The translations under genes were made by a program, and so were the position numbers. Below are positions 8,564-19,624 of a stretch of 57,144 nucleotides of DNA, piece by piece; position 1 is the stretch's first letter, and each line of letters starts with the position of its first letter. Below the pieces are notes generated by a model. It did no database searches. It was not told the origin of the DNA and saw nothing but the letters and a program-made list of their open reading frames with translations. This stretch comes from an uncultured Alphaproteobacteria bacterium (GTDB lineage: Bacteria > Pseudomonadota > Alphaproteobacteria > Methylaequorales > Methylaequoraceae), in NCBI GenBank assembly GCA_902563505.1, contig CACEXK010000007.1, forward strand, positions 1-57,144, read 5' to 3'.

Positions 8564-10216
8564 ATGATTAAAAGTTTGTCTATAAGAAATTTATTACTAA
8601 TAGATAAAATCGACTTTATCTTCAATAACGGACTTTGTGTTTTAACTGGTGAGACTGGCGCTGGAAAATCAATGATTATAGATTCTTTAAATCTTATTAG
8701 TGGAAGTAGGATTAAGACAGGACTAAAACCAGAAAAAGGGAAAATTACAAGTATTACAGCTGTTCTAGAGATTATAAAAAATCCCAAAATTAAAAAGCTT
8801 TTATTAGAACTTGGAATCGAATGTGAAGATGAAATCATAATCAGAAGAACAATAAATGATGATGGAAAAAGTAAATCTTTTATAAACGATAACTTAATTT
8901 CATTAAGTATTTTAAAGGAAGTATCATCAAATTTTTTGGAAATTCATAGTCAATTTTCAGAACAGGGTCTCTTAGATTCAACCACCCATATAAAAACATT
9001 GGATGCTTTTGGAAAATATCAAAAAGATCTAACACAATTGACGCATTTATGGGAATTATTTACTGAAAAAAAAAAAGAATTTATGGAATTAAAAAAAAAT
9101 TATGAAAATAATGATTATCAAAAAGAATTGTTAGAAAACTATCTAAATGAATTAAAAATTCTCAACCCCAAGGAGAATGAGTTTGAGGAACTTAACAAAA
9201 AAAAAATAATTTTAAAAAATTCAGTTAAGATTTCAGAAAATATTAATAATATAATTAAAAACTTTAACTCTGATGATCCCCCTGGAATAGAAAAGCAATT
9301 ATCACAAAATATTATCATTCTAAATAAAATAAGAGATCTGTTAGATGACGACTCAAAAAAAATGATTGATAACTTAGATTCATTATCTCTAGAAATTTCA
9401 GAAATATCTGATTATTTTTGTAATTTGATTAGTGATGAGTTTGATATTAAAACACTTGATGCTGTTGAAGAAAGAATTGAATTGTATAAAAAAATTGCAA
9501 AAAAACATGGTGTAAATGAAAATTCAGTAATTAATTTAGACGAAGAATTAAATGAAAAAATGCAATCTTCCTTTGATATAGAAGAAAAAATCAATACTTG
9601 TGAGAAAGAAGTTTTAAACCTAGAAAATAATTTCAATATCTGTGCTAAAAATGTTAGTGCTTTAAGAAAAGAATTTGCTGCAAAATTAGATGAAAGTATT
9701 AATAGGGAACTACCTGCACTTAAACTGGAAAATGCGGTATTCAAAACATTTATTGAAGAAGATAAGGCCAATATAATGGGGATTGACAAGGTGATTTTTA
9801 AAATCAAGACTAATCCGAAATCAGAGATGGACTCGATTAAGAATGTTTCATCTGGTGGAGAGCTTTGTAGAATTGCACTAGCTATCAAAGTAATTGCAGA
9901 GAAAGAAAATAGCACAATAATGGTTTTTGATGAAGTTGATAGTGGTATTGGCGGTGCTGTGTCTAGTGCAGTTGGGGAAAGATTAAGAAAATTAGGTTCT
10001 AACAAACAAGTTCTGGTTGTTACGCATTCTCCTCAAGTTGCTGCATTTGGCCAAGACCATTTTATAGTAAAAAAAATTAATTCTGAAAATACTACAAATA
10101 TTTTTATTAGAAAACTTAATTTAGATGAAAAGATAAATGAAATTGCTCGGATGCTATCTGGCAAAAAAATTACTGATGAAGCAATTAGTGCAGCAAAAAA
10201 ATTGATTCACAATTAG
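8564..10216 (+). CDS. recN: DNA repair protein RecN
   Basis: RecN is an SMC-like ATPase involved in double-strand break repair. It has a Walker A motif GETGAGKS at residues 29-36, a long central coiled coil rich in Lys/Glu/Asn (about 150-370), a signature segment SSGGELCRIALAIKVI, and a Walker B with VFDEVDSGIGG. The H-loop region is LVVTHSPQVAA. The protein has 550 residues, a full-length size. The last 4 bases overlap the end of the convergent pepP. The ligA gene that often follows in relatives is not here. Confidence 0.95.
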   Translation: MIKSLSIRNLLLIDKIDFIFNNGLCVLTGETGAGKSMIIDSLNLISGSRIKTGLKPEKGKITSITAVLEIIKNPKIKKLLLELGIECEDEIIIRRTINDDGKSKSFINDNLISLSILKEVSSNFLEIHSQFSEQGLLDSTTHIKTLDAFGKYQKDLTQLTHLWELFTEKKKEFMELKKNYENNDYQKELLENYLNELKILNPKENEFEELNKKKIILKNSVKISENINNIIKNFNSDDPPGIEKQLSQNIIILNKIRDLLDDDSKKMIDNLDSLSLEISEISDYFCNLISDEFDIKTLDAVEERIELYKKIAKKHGVNENSVINLDEELNEKMQSSFDIEEKINTCEKEVLNLENNFNICAKNVSALRKEFAAKLDESINRELPALKLENAVFKTFIEEDKANIMGIDKVIFKIKTNPKSEMDSIKNVSSGGELCRIALAIKVIAEKENSTIMVFDEVDSGIGGAVSSAVGERLRKLGSNKQVLVVTHSPQVAAFGQDHFIVKKINSENTTNIFIRKLNLDEKINEIARMLSGKKITDEAISAAKKLIHN

Positions 10217-11949
10217 AGAGGTAAAGTTTTTTTTTTCAGCCATTCTTTCTCTTTAAATCCGACTAACGGAGAGATCTTAGAATAAATATTCTTATGATAG
10301 TTATTCAACCATTTAATTTGAAATTCACTTAAAAGATCTTTTTTTATTAATTTTTTTTCATATGGGAATAAAGATAAAGTTTCAAACTCCAGAAACCCGG
10401 TTTTTTTTGATTTCTTAACTAATATTAAGTTTTCTATTCTGACACCAAACTTCTTATCTCTATAATAACCTGGTTCGTTTGAAATAATCATGCCTGGTTT
10501 CAAGTCAAATTTATTGAAATTTTTTGATATTGACTGAGGACCCTCATGAACACCAAGAAAACTTCCAACTCCGTGACCTGTGCCGTGATTATAATCTAAT
10601 CCTGATTTCCAGAGCTCAATTCTACCTACTGTATCAATTTGGTGCCCTTTAGTTCCTATTGGAAATTTCAACATTGAAATATTTATATGACCAATTAATA
10701 CTTTAGTATAAATATCTCTAAACAGATTTTTAGGAGCTTTATTCCCAAGAAAAACTGTTCTCGTTATATCAGTTGTAGCTCCATAGTATTGTCCACCAGA
10801 ATCACACAAAAACAAATGGTTTTCTCTTAGAACTGAGCTTTTTTTTTTAGGCTTATAATGAATAATTGAAGCATTCGGCCCTGTTGCTGCTATTGTAGGA
10901 AAACTCGGTGAAAAATAATTAGTATTTTCTTGTCTAATTTTTTCTAATTTCTTAGCAATAAAAAATTCTGTTACTTTTTTTTTTTTATTTTTTTCCAACC
11001 AAGTATAAAATTTAGTCAGAGCCACTGCATCACTTATATGTGCTTTTTTAGAGTATTTTATTTCTGTTTCATTTTTTTGTGACTTAAGAAGTTTGCAATA
11101 ATCATATCCAAAAACAATATTTTTATTCTTCTTTTTTAATATATTAAAAAAATAATATGAAATTTGACTATCAGCATAAATTCTTTTACCAGAAAAGCTT
11201 GAAATTCTGGTCTCAAATTCATTTATATCAAATACAGAAATATTACTATTCCATTCTTTTTTATAGTTTAATGGCAGTTTTTTTTTATCAATAAATAGCT
11301 CAATCACTCCTTTTTTTATTATAAGTCTGGATAAAACTAATGGCGTATGCTCAATATCATAACCTCTTATATTTAATAACCAACAAACTGACTCAGGTGA
11401 TGTTATTATTAATATTCTTTTTTCAGGATTAAAATCTTCAAGCCTTTTAATTTTTTGAGAAGTATTCTGGCCCACCATTTTTTTATCTAAAAAAAAAAAG
11501 GATTTTTTTTCTAATAGCTTATTTTCCCAAATTTTGTCAATTAAATTAAGTTTATCATGAATTAGATTAGTATTAGTTGTCTTCAAATTTTCAATTACTT
11601 TTAATATGAAATCTTTAGAAAATGTTTTCATATCCAACATTATTTTTTTATTCTTAAGATTCTCTTTTAAGAACTTTCCAAAAGATATTTTATTAATATC
11701 AAAAATTTTGAAAGATTTACTTATTTCATTTTTTGACTGTAAGAAATATCGACCGTCAGTAAAAAAAAACTTTTTTTTGGATGAAATTAAGGCAATAGCG
11801 TTGGATCCAGAAAAATTTGTAATCCATTCAAGCCTTTTATTCTCGGGGGGAACATACTCATTTAAAAATTCATCTGAGGTTGATAAAAGATAATAATCAA
11901 TATTTTGAGTTTTTAAAATTTTCAAAAGTTTTGCAATTCTATGAGTCAT
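10213..11949 (-). CDS. pepP: Xaa-Pro aminopeptidase (M24B family)
   Basis: This metallopeptidase removes N-terminal residues preceding proline. It has two N-terminal creatinase-like domains and a C-terminal pita-bread domain. The metal ligands are recognisable: first Asp in DSGGQYYGATTDITRT (both Asp), His in NHGTGHGVGSFLGVHEGP, Glu in ISNEPGYY, and Glu in LEFETLSLFPY. The C-terminal WLNNYHKNIYSKISPL matches the long (about 580-600 residue) aminopeptidase P type. It is the last gene of the metF-metH-uvrD-prmA-pepP run. The symbol is by family; substrate range is inferred. Confidence 0.9.
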   Translation of the reverse strand: MTHRIAKLLKILKTQNIDYYLLSTSDEFLNEYVPPENKRLEWITNFSGSNAIALISSKKKFFFTDGRYFLQSKNEISKSFKIFDINKISFGKFLKENLKNKKIMLDMKTFSKDFILKVIENLKTTNTNLIHDKLNLIDKIWENKLLEKKSFFFLDKKMVGQNTSQKIKRLEDFNPEKRILIITSPESVCWLLNIRGYDIEHTPLVLSRLIIKKGVIELFIDKKKLPLNYKKEWNSNISVFDINEFETRISSFSGKRIYADSQISYYFFNILKKKNKNIVFGYDYCKLLKSQKNETEIKYSKKAHISDAVALTKFYTWLEKNKKKKVTEFFIAKKLEKIRQENTNYFSPSFPTIAATGPNASIIHYKPKKKSSVLRENHLFLCDSGGQYYGATTDITRTVFLGNKAPKNLFRDIYTKVLIGHINISMLKFPIGTKGHQIDTVGRIELWKSGLDYNHGTGHGVGSFLGVHEGPQSISKNFNKFDLKPGMIISNEPGYYRDKKFGVRIENLILVKKSKKTGFLEFETLSLFPYEKKLIKKDLLSEFQIKWLNNYHKNIYSKISPLVGFKEKEWLKKKTLPL

Positions 11950-11954
11950 TATTT

Positions 11955-12776
11955 TTATTTTTTTTTAATAAATATTAACGACACCCAATCTCTCAAACAG
12001 ATATTTTTTGTCAATGTTAAATTAATTTTATTAAAAAAATTTATCAAATCATTTTTTTGTGAATCTAAAATTCCTGATACTATTATATAGCCACCGAATT
12101 TTAGATTTTTACTTAGTTCTTTCCCCATTCTTTTCAGAGGATTTAAATAAATATTTGCTACAATTAGATCAAATTTCATTTTCATCAATTTTTTTGATCT
12201 AAATCCATCACATCTAAAAAATTGAATTCCATTAAGAGAATTATTATGTTTGTTTTCATAAAACACAGACTCCGACTGAACATCAATATCGGTAGCCACT
12301 ACCTTCTTCATTGTTAATTTCTTCAAAACAAAAGACAAAATTCCAGAACCAGTACCTAAATCACAGCTTTGGTGTATTTTCATTTTTTTTGTTATTGATT
12401 CAATATTTTTTATAGCTAGGTATGTCGACTCATGCTTTCCAGTACCAAATGCCTTGCTATTTGGCAAAGTTATTTTAAATTTCTTTCTTTTATTTTGCGT
12501 CTTAGTATTCTGGGAAAAGAAAAAAAACCCCGTCTCTACTCCTAAATCATTTTTTTGATATTTTTTGACCCAATTAATATTTTTTACATCTTTTATAGTT
12601 TTTATATTATTTTTAAAAAGATTTTTAACTATTTTAATATCTCTATTAAAATTTTTGGTAAAAATTTCAATTTCCCAATTTTCTTCTTTTTGAGTATAAG
12701 TAATATTTTCAAAAATCTCAGTTATATGTGATTTTTGAAATTCATTTTCTTTTAATGTGATAGATATTTTTTTCAA
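11955..12776 (-). CDS. prmA: Ribosomal protein L11 methyltransferase
   Basis: PrmA is the SAM-dependent methyltransferase that modifies ribosomal protein L11. The N-terminal half is divergent and lysine-rich; the C-terminal half carries a clear class I methyltransferase fold: FGTGKHESTYLAIKNIE, then motif I DLGTGSGILSFVLKK, the acidic VATDIDVQS, and VANIYLNPL as motif IV. The protein has 273 residues, slightly shorter than usual. It starts 3 bases after the uvrD stop and ends 5 bases before the pepP start. Non-essential in known bacteria, yet kept here. Confidence 0.93.
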   Translation of the reverse strand: MKKISITLKENEFQKSHITEIFENITYTQKEENWEIEIFTKNFNRDIKIVKNLFKNNIKTIKDVKNINWVKKYQKNDLGVETGFFFFSQNTKTQNKRKKFKITLPNSKAFGTGKHESTYLAIKNIESITKKMKIHQSCDLGTGSGILSFVLKKLTMKKVVATDIDVQSESVFYENKHNNSLNGIQFFRCDGFRSKKLMKMKFDLIVANIYLNPLKRMGKELSKNLKFGGYIIVSGILDSQKNDLINFFNKINLTLTKNICLRDWVSLIFIKKK

Positions 12777-12779
12777 AAT

Positions 12780-14933
12780 TTATTTTTTTTTAACAAAGTC
12801 TGCAAAAATATTTACTATTTCATCACTATTATCAAATTTTACCTGAAGTTTTTTGTCATTAATTCCTAAAATCTTTCCATCTCCATATTCCTCATGCTCT
12901 ATTTTTTCACCAATCTTAAATAACTCACTTGAAAAGCTTGGTAATTTTTGAATTTTTTTTTCAAATGACTTTTTGTTAAGAATTAACTTACAGCTATTCT
13001 TTGGAAGTTCTGAAATAAATCTAGACGGTATTGATCTATACATATTATAATTATATTGCTTTCTAAAATTCACAAAAGAAATATTAAGAAAAATCCGTGC
13101 CCTGGTGATTCCAACATATGCTAATCTTCTTTCCTCTTCTAAGCCTTTATTCCCATACTCATCAATATTTCTTTGATTTGGGAAAATACCTTCCTCCCAA
13201 CCTGGAAGGAAAACATAATCAAACTCCAAACCTTTAGCACTATGAAGTGTCATTAAAGAGATTTTTTCAGAATTTGCCGTTTCATTGATATTATCGGTTA
13301 ATAAACTTACCTCATCTAAAAATTCATTAATTGAACTCCTATTTTTAATATCAACAATAAGTTTTTTTAAATTCTCAAGTCTACCCTCTGATTCTGGAGT
13401 TTTTTCATTTTGTAGCATTTCTGTATATCCAACATCATCTAACAATGACCCTGCAACATCAGAGTGTTCTTCATTTATGAGTAATTTTTTATGTTTTTCT
13501 ATTATATAAAGAAAATTTTGAACATTCTTAATGGTACTTTTCGGAGCTTTTGTTTCCTCCAAAAATAATTTTAATGAATTAATAAGAGTAATCTTTTCTC
13601 TGTTTGATATTTCATAAAGTTTTTTTAACAGAACTTTTCCAACTCCTCTTTTTGGCGTATTAATAATTCTTTCAAGTGATAGATTATCAAACTCATTAAC
13701 TAGAACTCTAAAATATGCGAGTGCATCCTTGATTTCTGATCTTTCATAAAACCGCAAGCCACCTACAACCTTGTATTTTATATTTTCTCTGATAAATCTA
13801 TCTTCAATATCTTTGAACTGAAAACTAGCTCTTGTTAAAATTGCTATTTGAGATGGTAGAACTCCATTTTTTTTTAAATCCTGAACTTTGTCTGCAATAA
13901 ACACAGCCTCCATCTCATCATTCTCTAAATTCGTAATAGTTACAGGCTCGCCATCAGGATCAGATGTCCATAGTTTTTTTCCAATCCTTTCCTTGTTTTC
14001 GGAGATTAAAGAAGATGCTGTAACTAATATATTTCCTGTTGACCTATAATTCTGTTCAAGCCTTATAACAACCGAACTATTGAAGTCATTTTCAAAGTTC
14101 AGAATATTTTTTAATTGCGCTCCTCTCCACCCATAAATTGACTGATCCTCATCACCAACACAACAAATATTTTTTTTTGGTCCAGTTAATAGCCGCAAAA
14201 GCATATACTGAGCTGCATTTGTATCCTGATATTCATCAACTAAAATATATTTAAATTTTTTTTGGTAATAATCTAATATTTTTTCGTTTTCTTGAAAAAT
14301 CTTCAGAGGTAGCATTATCAAATCTCCAAAGTCCACTGAATTATAATTTATCAACCTTTCTTGGTATAATTTGTATATAAGACTCAACTTTCCTGAAGTC
14401 TTAAGTTCAAAATCATGATTTGAAATTGAGTCAAAAGAAAGACCATTATTTTTCATTTGGTCTATCATGTATAAATAGCTTTTAGGAATATGTATTTTTT
14501 TGTCTAACTCAAGAGAAACACATATTTGTTTTATTAGTCTGAGCTGATCTTCAACATCTAAAATAGTAAAGTCACTTTTTAGATTAATATAATCTGAATG
14601 CTTTCTCAAAAATCTTGCTCCAATTGAATGGAATGTCCCGATGAACATTCCTTCTACTGGGTTCTTAATAAGTTTCTCAACTCTTAATTTCATTTCAAGA
14701 GCAGCTTTATTGGTAAATGTTACACATAAAATATCAGATATTTTTGCTTTTCTAGAATAAATTATATTTGCTAATCTAGTTGTTAGCACTCTGGTCTTTC
14801 CTGTTCCAGCACCAGATAAAACTAATAATGGTCCTTCTGTGTTTAAAACTGCTTCTTTTTGTTGTTTGTTGAGATTTAATAAAAAATCTGGTTGAGGTAT
14901 TTCTATTTTTTCATTTCCGTCAATCAAGTTCAT
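12780..14933 (-). CDS. uvrD: ATP-dependent DNA helicase UvrD/PcrA
   Basis: This SF1A 3'-5' helicase unwinds DNA in nucleotide excision and mismatch repair. Motifs in order: Q-motif LNKQQKEAV, Walker [10 protein letters not shown] at residues 40-48, motif Ia [12 protein letters not shown], Walker B VDEYQDTN, motif [16 protein letters not shown], motif [10 protein letters not shown], motif [20 protein letters not shown], and motif [19 protein letters not shown]-terminal Tudor-like domain ([17 protein letters not shown]) is present. The length of 717 is typical. The start overlaps the metH stop by 4 bases. With uvrB and uvrC in this window, most of the NER machinery is represented. Confidence 0.96.
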   Translation of the reverse strand: MNLIDGNEKIEIPQPDFLLNLNKQQKEAVLNTEGPLLVLSGAGTGKTRVLTTRLANIIYSRKAKISDILCVTFTNKAALEMKLRVEKLIKNPVEGMFIGTFHSIGARFLRKHSDYINLKSDFTILDVEDQLRLIKQICVSLELDKKIHIPKSYLYMIDQMKNNGLSFDSISNHDFELKTSGKLSLIYKLYQERLINYNSVDFGDLIMLPLKIFQENEKILDYYQKKFKYILVDEYQDTNAAQYMLLRLLTGPKKNICCVGDEDQSIYGWRGAQLKNILNFENDFNSSVVIRLEQNYRSTGNILVTASSLISENKERIGKKLWTSDPDGEPVTITNLENDEMEAVFIADKVQDLKKNGVLPSQIAILTRASFQFKDIEDRFIRENIKYKVVGGLRFYERSEIKDALAYFRVLVNEFDNLSLERIINTPKRGVGKVLLKKLYEISNREKITLINSLKLFLEETKAPKSTIKNVQNFLYIIEKHKKLLINEEHSDVAGSLLDDVGYTEMLQNEKTPESEGRLENLKKLIVDIKNRSSINEFLDEVSLLTDNINETANSEKISLMTLHSAKGLEFDYVFLPGWEEGIFPNQRNIDEYGNKGLEEERRLAYVGITRARIFLNISFVNFRKQYNYNMYRSIPSRFISELPKNSCKLILNKKSFEKKIQKLPSFSSELFKIGEKIEHEEYGDGKILGINDKKLQVKFDNSDEIVNIFADFVKKK

Positions 14934-17581
14934 GCCGCCTTTTTTGGAGAATAACTTAAATTAGGGCCTAACCATTTTTCTGCAATTTCAATACTTATCC
15001 CTTTTCTAATTGCATAGTCTTTAACTTGATCTTTATTTATTTTTCCGATACCAAAATATGAGGATTCAGGGTGTGAAAAATAAAAACCAGAAACGGAACT
15101 TGCCGGGGTCATTGCAAAAGACTCTGTTAATGATATTTTAAGATTTTTTTCAACTTCTAAGAGCTTGAAAAGTGTAATTTTCTCTGAATGGTCTGGACAT
15201 GCTGGATATCCTGGTGCTGGTCTAATACCCAAATATTTCTCTTTTATTAGTTCCTCATTGCTTAGTTTTTCATTCTTGCTATACGCCCAAAAGTTTTTTC
15301 TTACCTTAAGATGAAACATTTCTGCTAAAGCCTCAGCAATTCTGTCACCGAGTGATTTTACAAGAATTGAGTTATAATCATCTTTATTTTTTTCAAATTT
15401 TTTTGATAATTTTTCTATACCTTTTCCTGCAGTAACTGCAAATGCCCCAAGGTAGTCATCCTTCTTTGATGAAACTGGTGCAATAAAATCTGACAAACAA
15501 AAATTAGGTCTTTCTGAATTTTTTCTATTTACCTGCTGTCTTAAAAAATAAAGCTTTGTATTTATTTCTTTTCTAGAATTATCCTTAAAAACTATTAAAT
15601 CATCACCATCTGAATTAACTGGCCAGAAACCCACTACTCCAGACGGTTTAATAATTTTTTCATGATCAAAGTAATCTATCATTTTTTTAGCATCATTCCA
15701 TAAATCCGTTGCAGCTTTTCCAATTATTTTGTCAGATAGAATCTCTGGAAAATTACCATGCAACTCCCAAGATTGAAAAAATGGTTTCCAATCGACAAAT
15801 TCCATAATCTCATTTATTGGAATATTTGATACTGTTTTAATACCACTAAATTTAGGCTTTGGAGGATTATATTTTTCCCAAGCAAATTTAAATTTATTTT
15901 TTCTACAAGTATTTATATTATTTTCTTTTGATTTATTATCTTTTTTAAAATAATTCTTTCTTAAATCTGAATATTCTTTACTTAAAAGCTCTACAAAAGG
16001 TCTACATTTGTTTTTAGATATTAATTTGGATGCAACCGTTACAGCCTTTGAAGCATCAGTAACATGACATACACCTTTTTCATACAAGGGTGCAATCTTA
16101 ATTGCCGTATGAATTTTACTTGTGGTTGCACCTCCTATCAAAAGCGGTTTATTTATTTTATTTCTACTTAGTTCGCTGGCAACAAAGCACATTTCATCCA
16201 GACTTGGGGTAATCAATCCTGAAAGACCAATTAAATCAACATTTTCTTCTATCGCTTTTTCAATAATTTGTTGTGAGGGAACCATCACACCCAAATCAAT
16301 AACATCAAAATTATTACACTGAAGTACCACACCAACAATGTTTTTTCCAATATCATGAACATCACCTTTTACAGTAGCTAAAAGTATTTTTCCTTTAGTT
16401 TTTGATGATTCAGCTTTGTCGTTTTCCATGAATGGAAGCAAATAACCAACAGACTGTTTCATAACTCTTGCAGATTTTACCACCTGAGGTAAAAACATTT
16501 GACCTGAGCCAAATAAATCGCCAACAACATTCATTCCATCCATTAAAGGTCCTTCAATTATATCCAAAGGTTTATTATATTTTATTCTCAGTTCTTCGGT
16601 ATCTTTCTCAATAAATTCATTTATTCCATTAATTAATGAAAACTTTACCCTTTCCTCCGGACTACTTTTTCTCCATTCTTTCGTTACCTTTTTTTTATCT
16701 AATTTTTTTGAATATTTCTTTGAAATCTCAATTAAAGAATCTGTTGCGTTAGGTGAAGTATTGAAAAGCACAGCCTCTATTGCATCTTTTAGATCATTAG
16801 GAATTTGCTCATAAATGGTTACTTGGCCTGAGTTTACTATTGCCATATCCAACCCATACTTTATTGCGTGGAATAGAAAACATGAGTGCATTGCTTCTCT
16901 GACTTGATTGTTTCCTCTAAAACTAAAAGATACATTTGAAACACCACCTGAAACTTTTGCATGGGGAAGGTGTGTCTTGATTAATTTAGTAGCTTCAAAA
17001 AAATCTTTAGCATAATCATTATGTTCCTCAATACCTGTAGCAACTGCAAAAATATTAGGATCAAAAATAATATCTTGAGGTGGAAAAAATAATTTTTTTG
17101 TTAAAATTTCATATGCCCTAGAACATATTTTAAATTTTGAAAATTTATCTTCTGCCTGACCAGTCTCATCAAAAGCCATAACAACAACTGCTGCACCAAA
17201 ATCTTTTACAATTTTTGCTTGTTCAATAAATTTTTTCTCTCCTTCTTTTAAGCTTATTGAATTGACTATAGCTTTACCCTGAACACATTTTAATCCTGCC
17301 TCTATGACGCTCCATTTTGATGAATCCAACATAAATGGTACTTTTGAAATTTCTGGTTCAACAGCAATTAAATTTAAAAATTTCACCATTGCTGCCTCAG
17401 AATCTAGAAGCCCTTCATCCATATTAATATCAATGATCTGCGCTCCATTTTCGACTTGATCCTTGGCAACTGAAATTGCTTCTTCAAAATTATTTGAAAG
17501 AATTAATTCTTTAAATTTAGCTGAACCTGTGACATTTGTTCTTTCACCAATATTTACAAAATTTATATTAGAGTTTGTCAT
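14930..17581 (-). CDS. metH: Methionine synthase, folate/cobalamin/activation part (split MetH)
   Basis: This 883-residue protein matches the C-terminal two thirds of cobalamin-dependent methionine synthase. Domain order is: pterin-binding barrel starting [16 protein letters not shown], helical cap ([19 protein letters not shown]), B12-binding domain with the cobalt-ligand motif GDVHDIGKN, then the SAM-binding reactivation domain with [18 protein letters not shown] near residue 790. It lacks the N-terminal homocysteine domain, which is the separate gene directly upstream (3-base gap). The two products should act together to pass the methyl group from methyl-folate via B12 to homocysteine. The organism therefore needs B12. 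Confidence 0.95.
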   Translation of the reverse strand: MTNSNINFVNIGERTNVTGSAKFKELILSNNFEEAISVAKDQVENGAQIIDINMDEGLLDSEAAMVKFLNLIAVEPEISKVPFMLDSSKWSVIEAGLKCVQGKAIVNSISLKEGEKKFIEQAKIVKDFGAAVVVMAFDETGQAEDKFSKFKICSRAYEILTKKLFFPPQDIIFDPNIFAVATGIEEHNDYAKDFFEATKLIKTHLPHAKVSGGVSNVSFSFRGNNQVREAMHSCFLFHAIKYGLDMAIVNSGQVTIYEQIPNDLKDAIEAVLFNTSPNATDSLIEISKKYSKKLDKKKVTKEWRKSSPEERVKFSLINGINEFIEKDTEELRIKYNKPLDIIEGPLMDGMNVVGDLFGSGQMFLPQVVKSARVMKQSVGYLLPFMENDKAESSKTKGKILLATVKGDVHDIGKNIVGVVLQCNNFDVIDLGVMVPSQQIIEKAIEENVDLIGLSGLITPSLDEMCFVASELSRNKINKPLLIGGATTSKIHTAIKIAPLYEKGVCHVTDASKAVTVASKLISKNKCRPFVELLSKEYSDLRKNYFKKDNKSKENNINTCRKNKFKFAWEKYNPPKPKFSGIKTVSNIPINEIMEFVDWKPFFQSWELHGNFPEILSDKIIGKAATDLWNDAKKMIDYFDHEKIIKPSGVVGFWPVNSDGDDLIVFKDNSRKEINTKLYFLRQQVNRKNSERPNFCLSDFIAPVSSKKDDYLGAFAVTAGKGIEKLSKKFEKNKDDYNSILVKSLGDRIAEALAEMFHLKVRKNFWAYSKNEKLSNEELIKEKYLGIRPAPGYPACPDHSEKITLFKLLEVEKNLKISLTESFAMTPASSVSGFYFSHPESSYFGIGKINKDQVKDYAIRKGISIEIAEKWLGPNLSYSPKKAA

Positions 17582-17584
17582 TGT

Positions 17585-18634
17585 TTAAAAATTAAATGCT
17601 TCTAAGCCTGAGAGCCTCAATTTTTTTTCTGGAATTATACATTTCCTTGGTTTTTTATTTTTAGTTTCTAACTTCATCGCTTTTATGTGTTCTGGTGTTG
17701 TACCGCAACACCCTCCAACAATATTAATATAACAATTATCTGACCAATTTTTAATATATTTTCCCATCGATTCTGGTGTTTCGTCGTATCCACCAAAAGC
17801 GTTAGGTAAACCTGCGTTTGGATGAATGCTGACAAAAAATTCTGAGATTCTATTTAATTCAATTAAGTGTGGTTCTAGCTCTTTTGGACCAAGCGCACAA
17901 TTTAAACCAACACTTATGGGGTCGGAATGAATGATTGAGTTATAAAAACCCTCTAAGGTTTGGCCTGACAATGTTCTTCCAGAAAGATCAGTTATTGTGG
18001 CCGAAATCATTATTGAAATTTGTTTTTGGATTTTTTTTTCTATATTTTTTATAGCCATTAATGCTGCTTTTGCATTAAGTGTATCAAATATCGTTTCAAC
18101 CATAATTACATCTACTCCTGATTTAATTAAGGCTTCAGTTGATATTTCATAATCTTTAGTCAATTTTTCAAAATTTATGTTTCTAAAACCCGGATTGTTG
18201 ACATCAGGTGAAATTGAACATGTTCTATTTGTTGGTCCCAATACTCCCGCTACAAGTTTAAATTCCTCTGGGTTCTTTGATAAAAAATCATTTACTGCTT
18301 CCTTTGCTATCTTTCCTCCCTGAAAATTTAGATCATAAGAAAATTCCTGACAATCATAATCTGCTTGGGATGTTTTCGTTGAGTTAAATGTATTTGTCTG
18401 AATTATATCTGCACCAGACTCTAAATATTCTTTGTGAATTTCGTAAATAATTTCTGATTTAGTTATATTTAATATGTCATTATTCCCCTTAAGATTTTTT
18501 TTTGACGACCCAAATTCTTTTCCTCTGAAATCCGATTCATTTAATTTTTTTCTTTGAATCATTGTTCCCATTGCACCATCAACTATTAAAATCTGTTTTT
18601 CTAAAGCTTTTAAAATTTCCGCTTTATCTTTCAT
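17585..18634 (-). CDS. Methionine synthase, homocysteine-binding part (split MetH N-terminus)
   Basis: This 349-residue protein is a homocysteine S-methyltransferase barrel, equivalent to the first domain of MetH. The start region is DGAMGTMIQ; zinc ligands are the Cys in SVGLNCALGP and the double Cys in GGCCGTTPEHI. It begins with ATG one base after the metF stop and ends 3 bases before the cobalamin part, so the two MetH pieces are co-transcribed. A two-gene MetH is known in some alphaproteobacteria, so this is probably a stable natural split rather than a frameshift: both pieces start with ATG at domain boundaries. Confidence 0.93.
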   Translation of the reverse strand: MKDKAEILKALEKQILIVDGAMGTMIQRKKLNESDFRGKEFGSSKKNLKGNNDILNITKSEIIYEIHKEYLESGADIIQTNTFNSTKTSQADYDCQEFSYDLNFQGGKIAKEAVNDFLSKNPEEFKLVAGVLGPTNRTCSISPDVNNPGFRNINFEKLTKDYEISTEALIKSGVDVIMVETIFDTLNAKAALMAIKNIEKKIQKQISIMISATITDLSGRTLSGQTLEGFYNSIIHSDPISVGLNCALGPKELEPHLIELNRISEFFVSIHPNAGLPNAFGGYDETPESMGKYIKNWSDNCYINIVGGCCGTTPEHIKAMKLETKNKKPRKCIIPEKKLRLSGLEAFNF

Positions 18635-19498
18635 TTACTTTAAACTCCTTACGCCTAAAATATGACAAATTGCAAATGACAAATCAGCTCTATTCAAAGT
18701 ATAAAAATGAAAGTCATGAACCCCTCCATTAAGAAGTTTTTTACACTGGTCAGATACAATTGTTGCAGCTACTAATTTTCTAGTTTCATTATCAGAATCT
18801 AATCCTTTAAACATTTTAACTAATGACTTTGGCATTTTACAATTCATTTTTTTTGCAAACTCTATTGTTCTTTTACAATTAGTTACCGGCAGTATACCTG
18901 GAACGATAGGAATTTTAATATTTCTTTTCAATGCTCCATCAATAAAATCAAAATAATAATTAACATCAAAAAAAAATTGTGTAATTGCCTTACTTGCACC
19001 TAAATCAATTTTCTTCTTCAATACATCGTATTCTTGCTCTATTGAACTGGAATCTGGGTGTAATTCTGGGTAAGCTGAAACAGTTATCTTAAAATTATGT
19101 TTTTTTTTTAAAACCTTAATTAAATCAGTTGCATAAAGAAAGTCTTTTTTCTTTTTATTATTTGATTTTTTTGGCTTATCACCCCTTAATGCCACAATAT
19201 GTTTTATTCCAGAATCCCAGTATTCTTCAGCTATTTTTTCAATTTCTTCTTTAGTTGAATCTATACAAGTTAAGTGCGCAGCTGGTTCAAGTTTTGTTTT
19301 TTGCTTTATTTCTTTTACTAAATTGTGAGTATTTGCTCTTGTGGAACCACCTGCACCATAGGTAACAGAGATGAATTTAGGCTTAAGAGGCTCTAACCTT
19401 TTAATATTCGTCCATAATGATTGAATTGAATCCTGGTTTTTTGGCGGAAAAAATTCAAAAGATACATTTATTTTTTTATCCAATATTTCAAGCTCCAA
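18635..19498 (-). CDS. metF: Methylenetetrahydrofolate reductase
   Basis: MetF reduces 5,10-methylene-THF to 5-methyl-THF with an FAD cofactor, supplying the methyl donor for the adjacent MetH pair. The TIM-barrel motifs are clear: NVSFEFFPPKN near the start (catalytic Glu), SVTYGAGGS, AHLTCIDST, HIVALRGDKPK, GASKAITQFFFDV and VPGILPVTN. The protein has 287 residues, the usual bacterial size. It is the first gene of the minus-strand run metF-metH-metH-uvrD-prmA-pepP, with its promoter probably in the 126-base gap shared with mlaA. Confidence 0.95.
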   Translation of the reverse strand: MELEILDKKINVSFEFFPPKNQDSIQSLWTNIKRLEPLKPKFISVTYGAGGSTRANTHNLVKEIKQKTKLEPAAHLTCIDSTKEEIEKIAEEYWDSGIKHIVALRGDKPKKSNNKKKKDFLYATDLIKVLKKKHNFKITVSAYPELHPDSSSIEQEYDVLKKKIDLGASKAITQFFFDVNYYFDFIDGALKRNIKIPIVPGILPVTNCKRTIEFAKKMNCKMPKSLVKMFKGLDSDNETRKLVAATIVSDQCKKLLNGGVHDFHFYTLNRADLSFAICHILGVRSLK

Positions 19499-19624
19499 AT
19501 TGAATAGTTGTATAATTACAACATTTTTTTTTTTTTAACAAAGATAAAAAAAACATTTCTTTTTTAAGTTTTTTTTTTATTATATAATGTTTAAATTAAG
19601 ATTATAATTAATTAAGAATTAAAT
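19499..19624. promoter_or_regulatory. Divergent promoter gap between metF and mlaA
   Basis: This 126-base gap separates two outward-facing operons and is very AT-rich, with several T-runs (13 T near 19524-19536). A TATAAT at 19583-19588 is a candidate -10 box for mlaA. I looked for a SAM-type riboswitch on the metF side and saw no stem-loop array that would support one. Promoter assignment is inference from position. Confidence 0.4.

Noticed and set aside
9412-10005. A 197-codon open frame on the minus strand opposite recN
   Set aside because: It mirrors a well-conserved RecN region, is rich in Ser/Leu from antisense reading of AT-rich codons and has no recognisable motif.
19499-19624. SAM- or B12-type riboswitch upstream of metF/metH
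   Set aside because: Only 126 A/T-rich bases with T-runs; no conserved box or multi-stem structure could be traced by eye.
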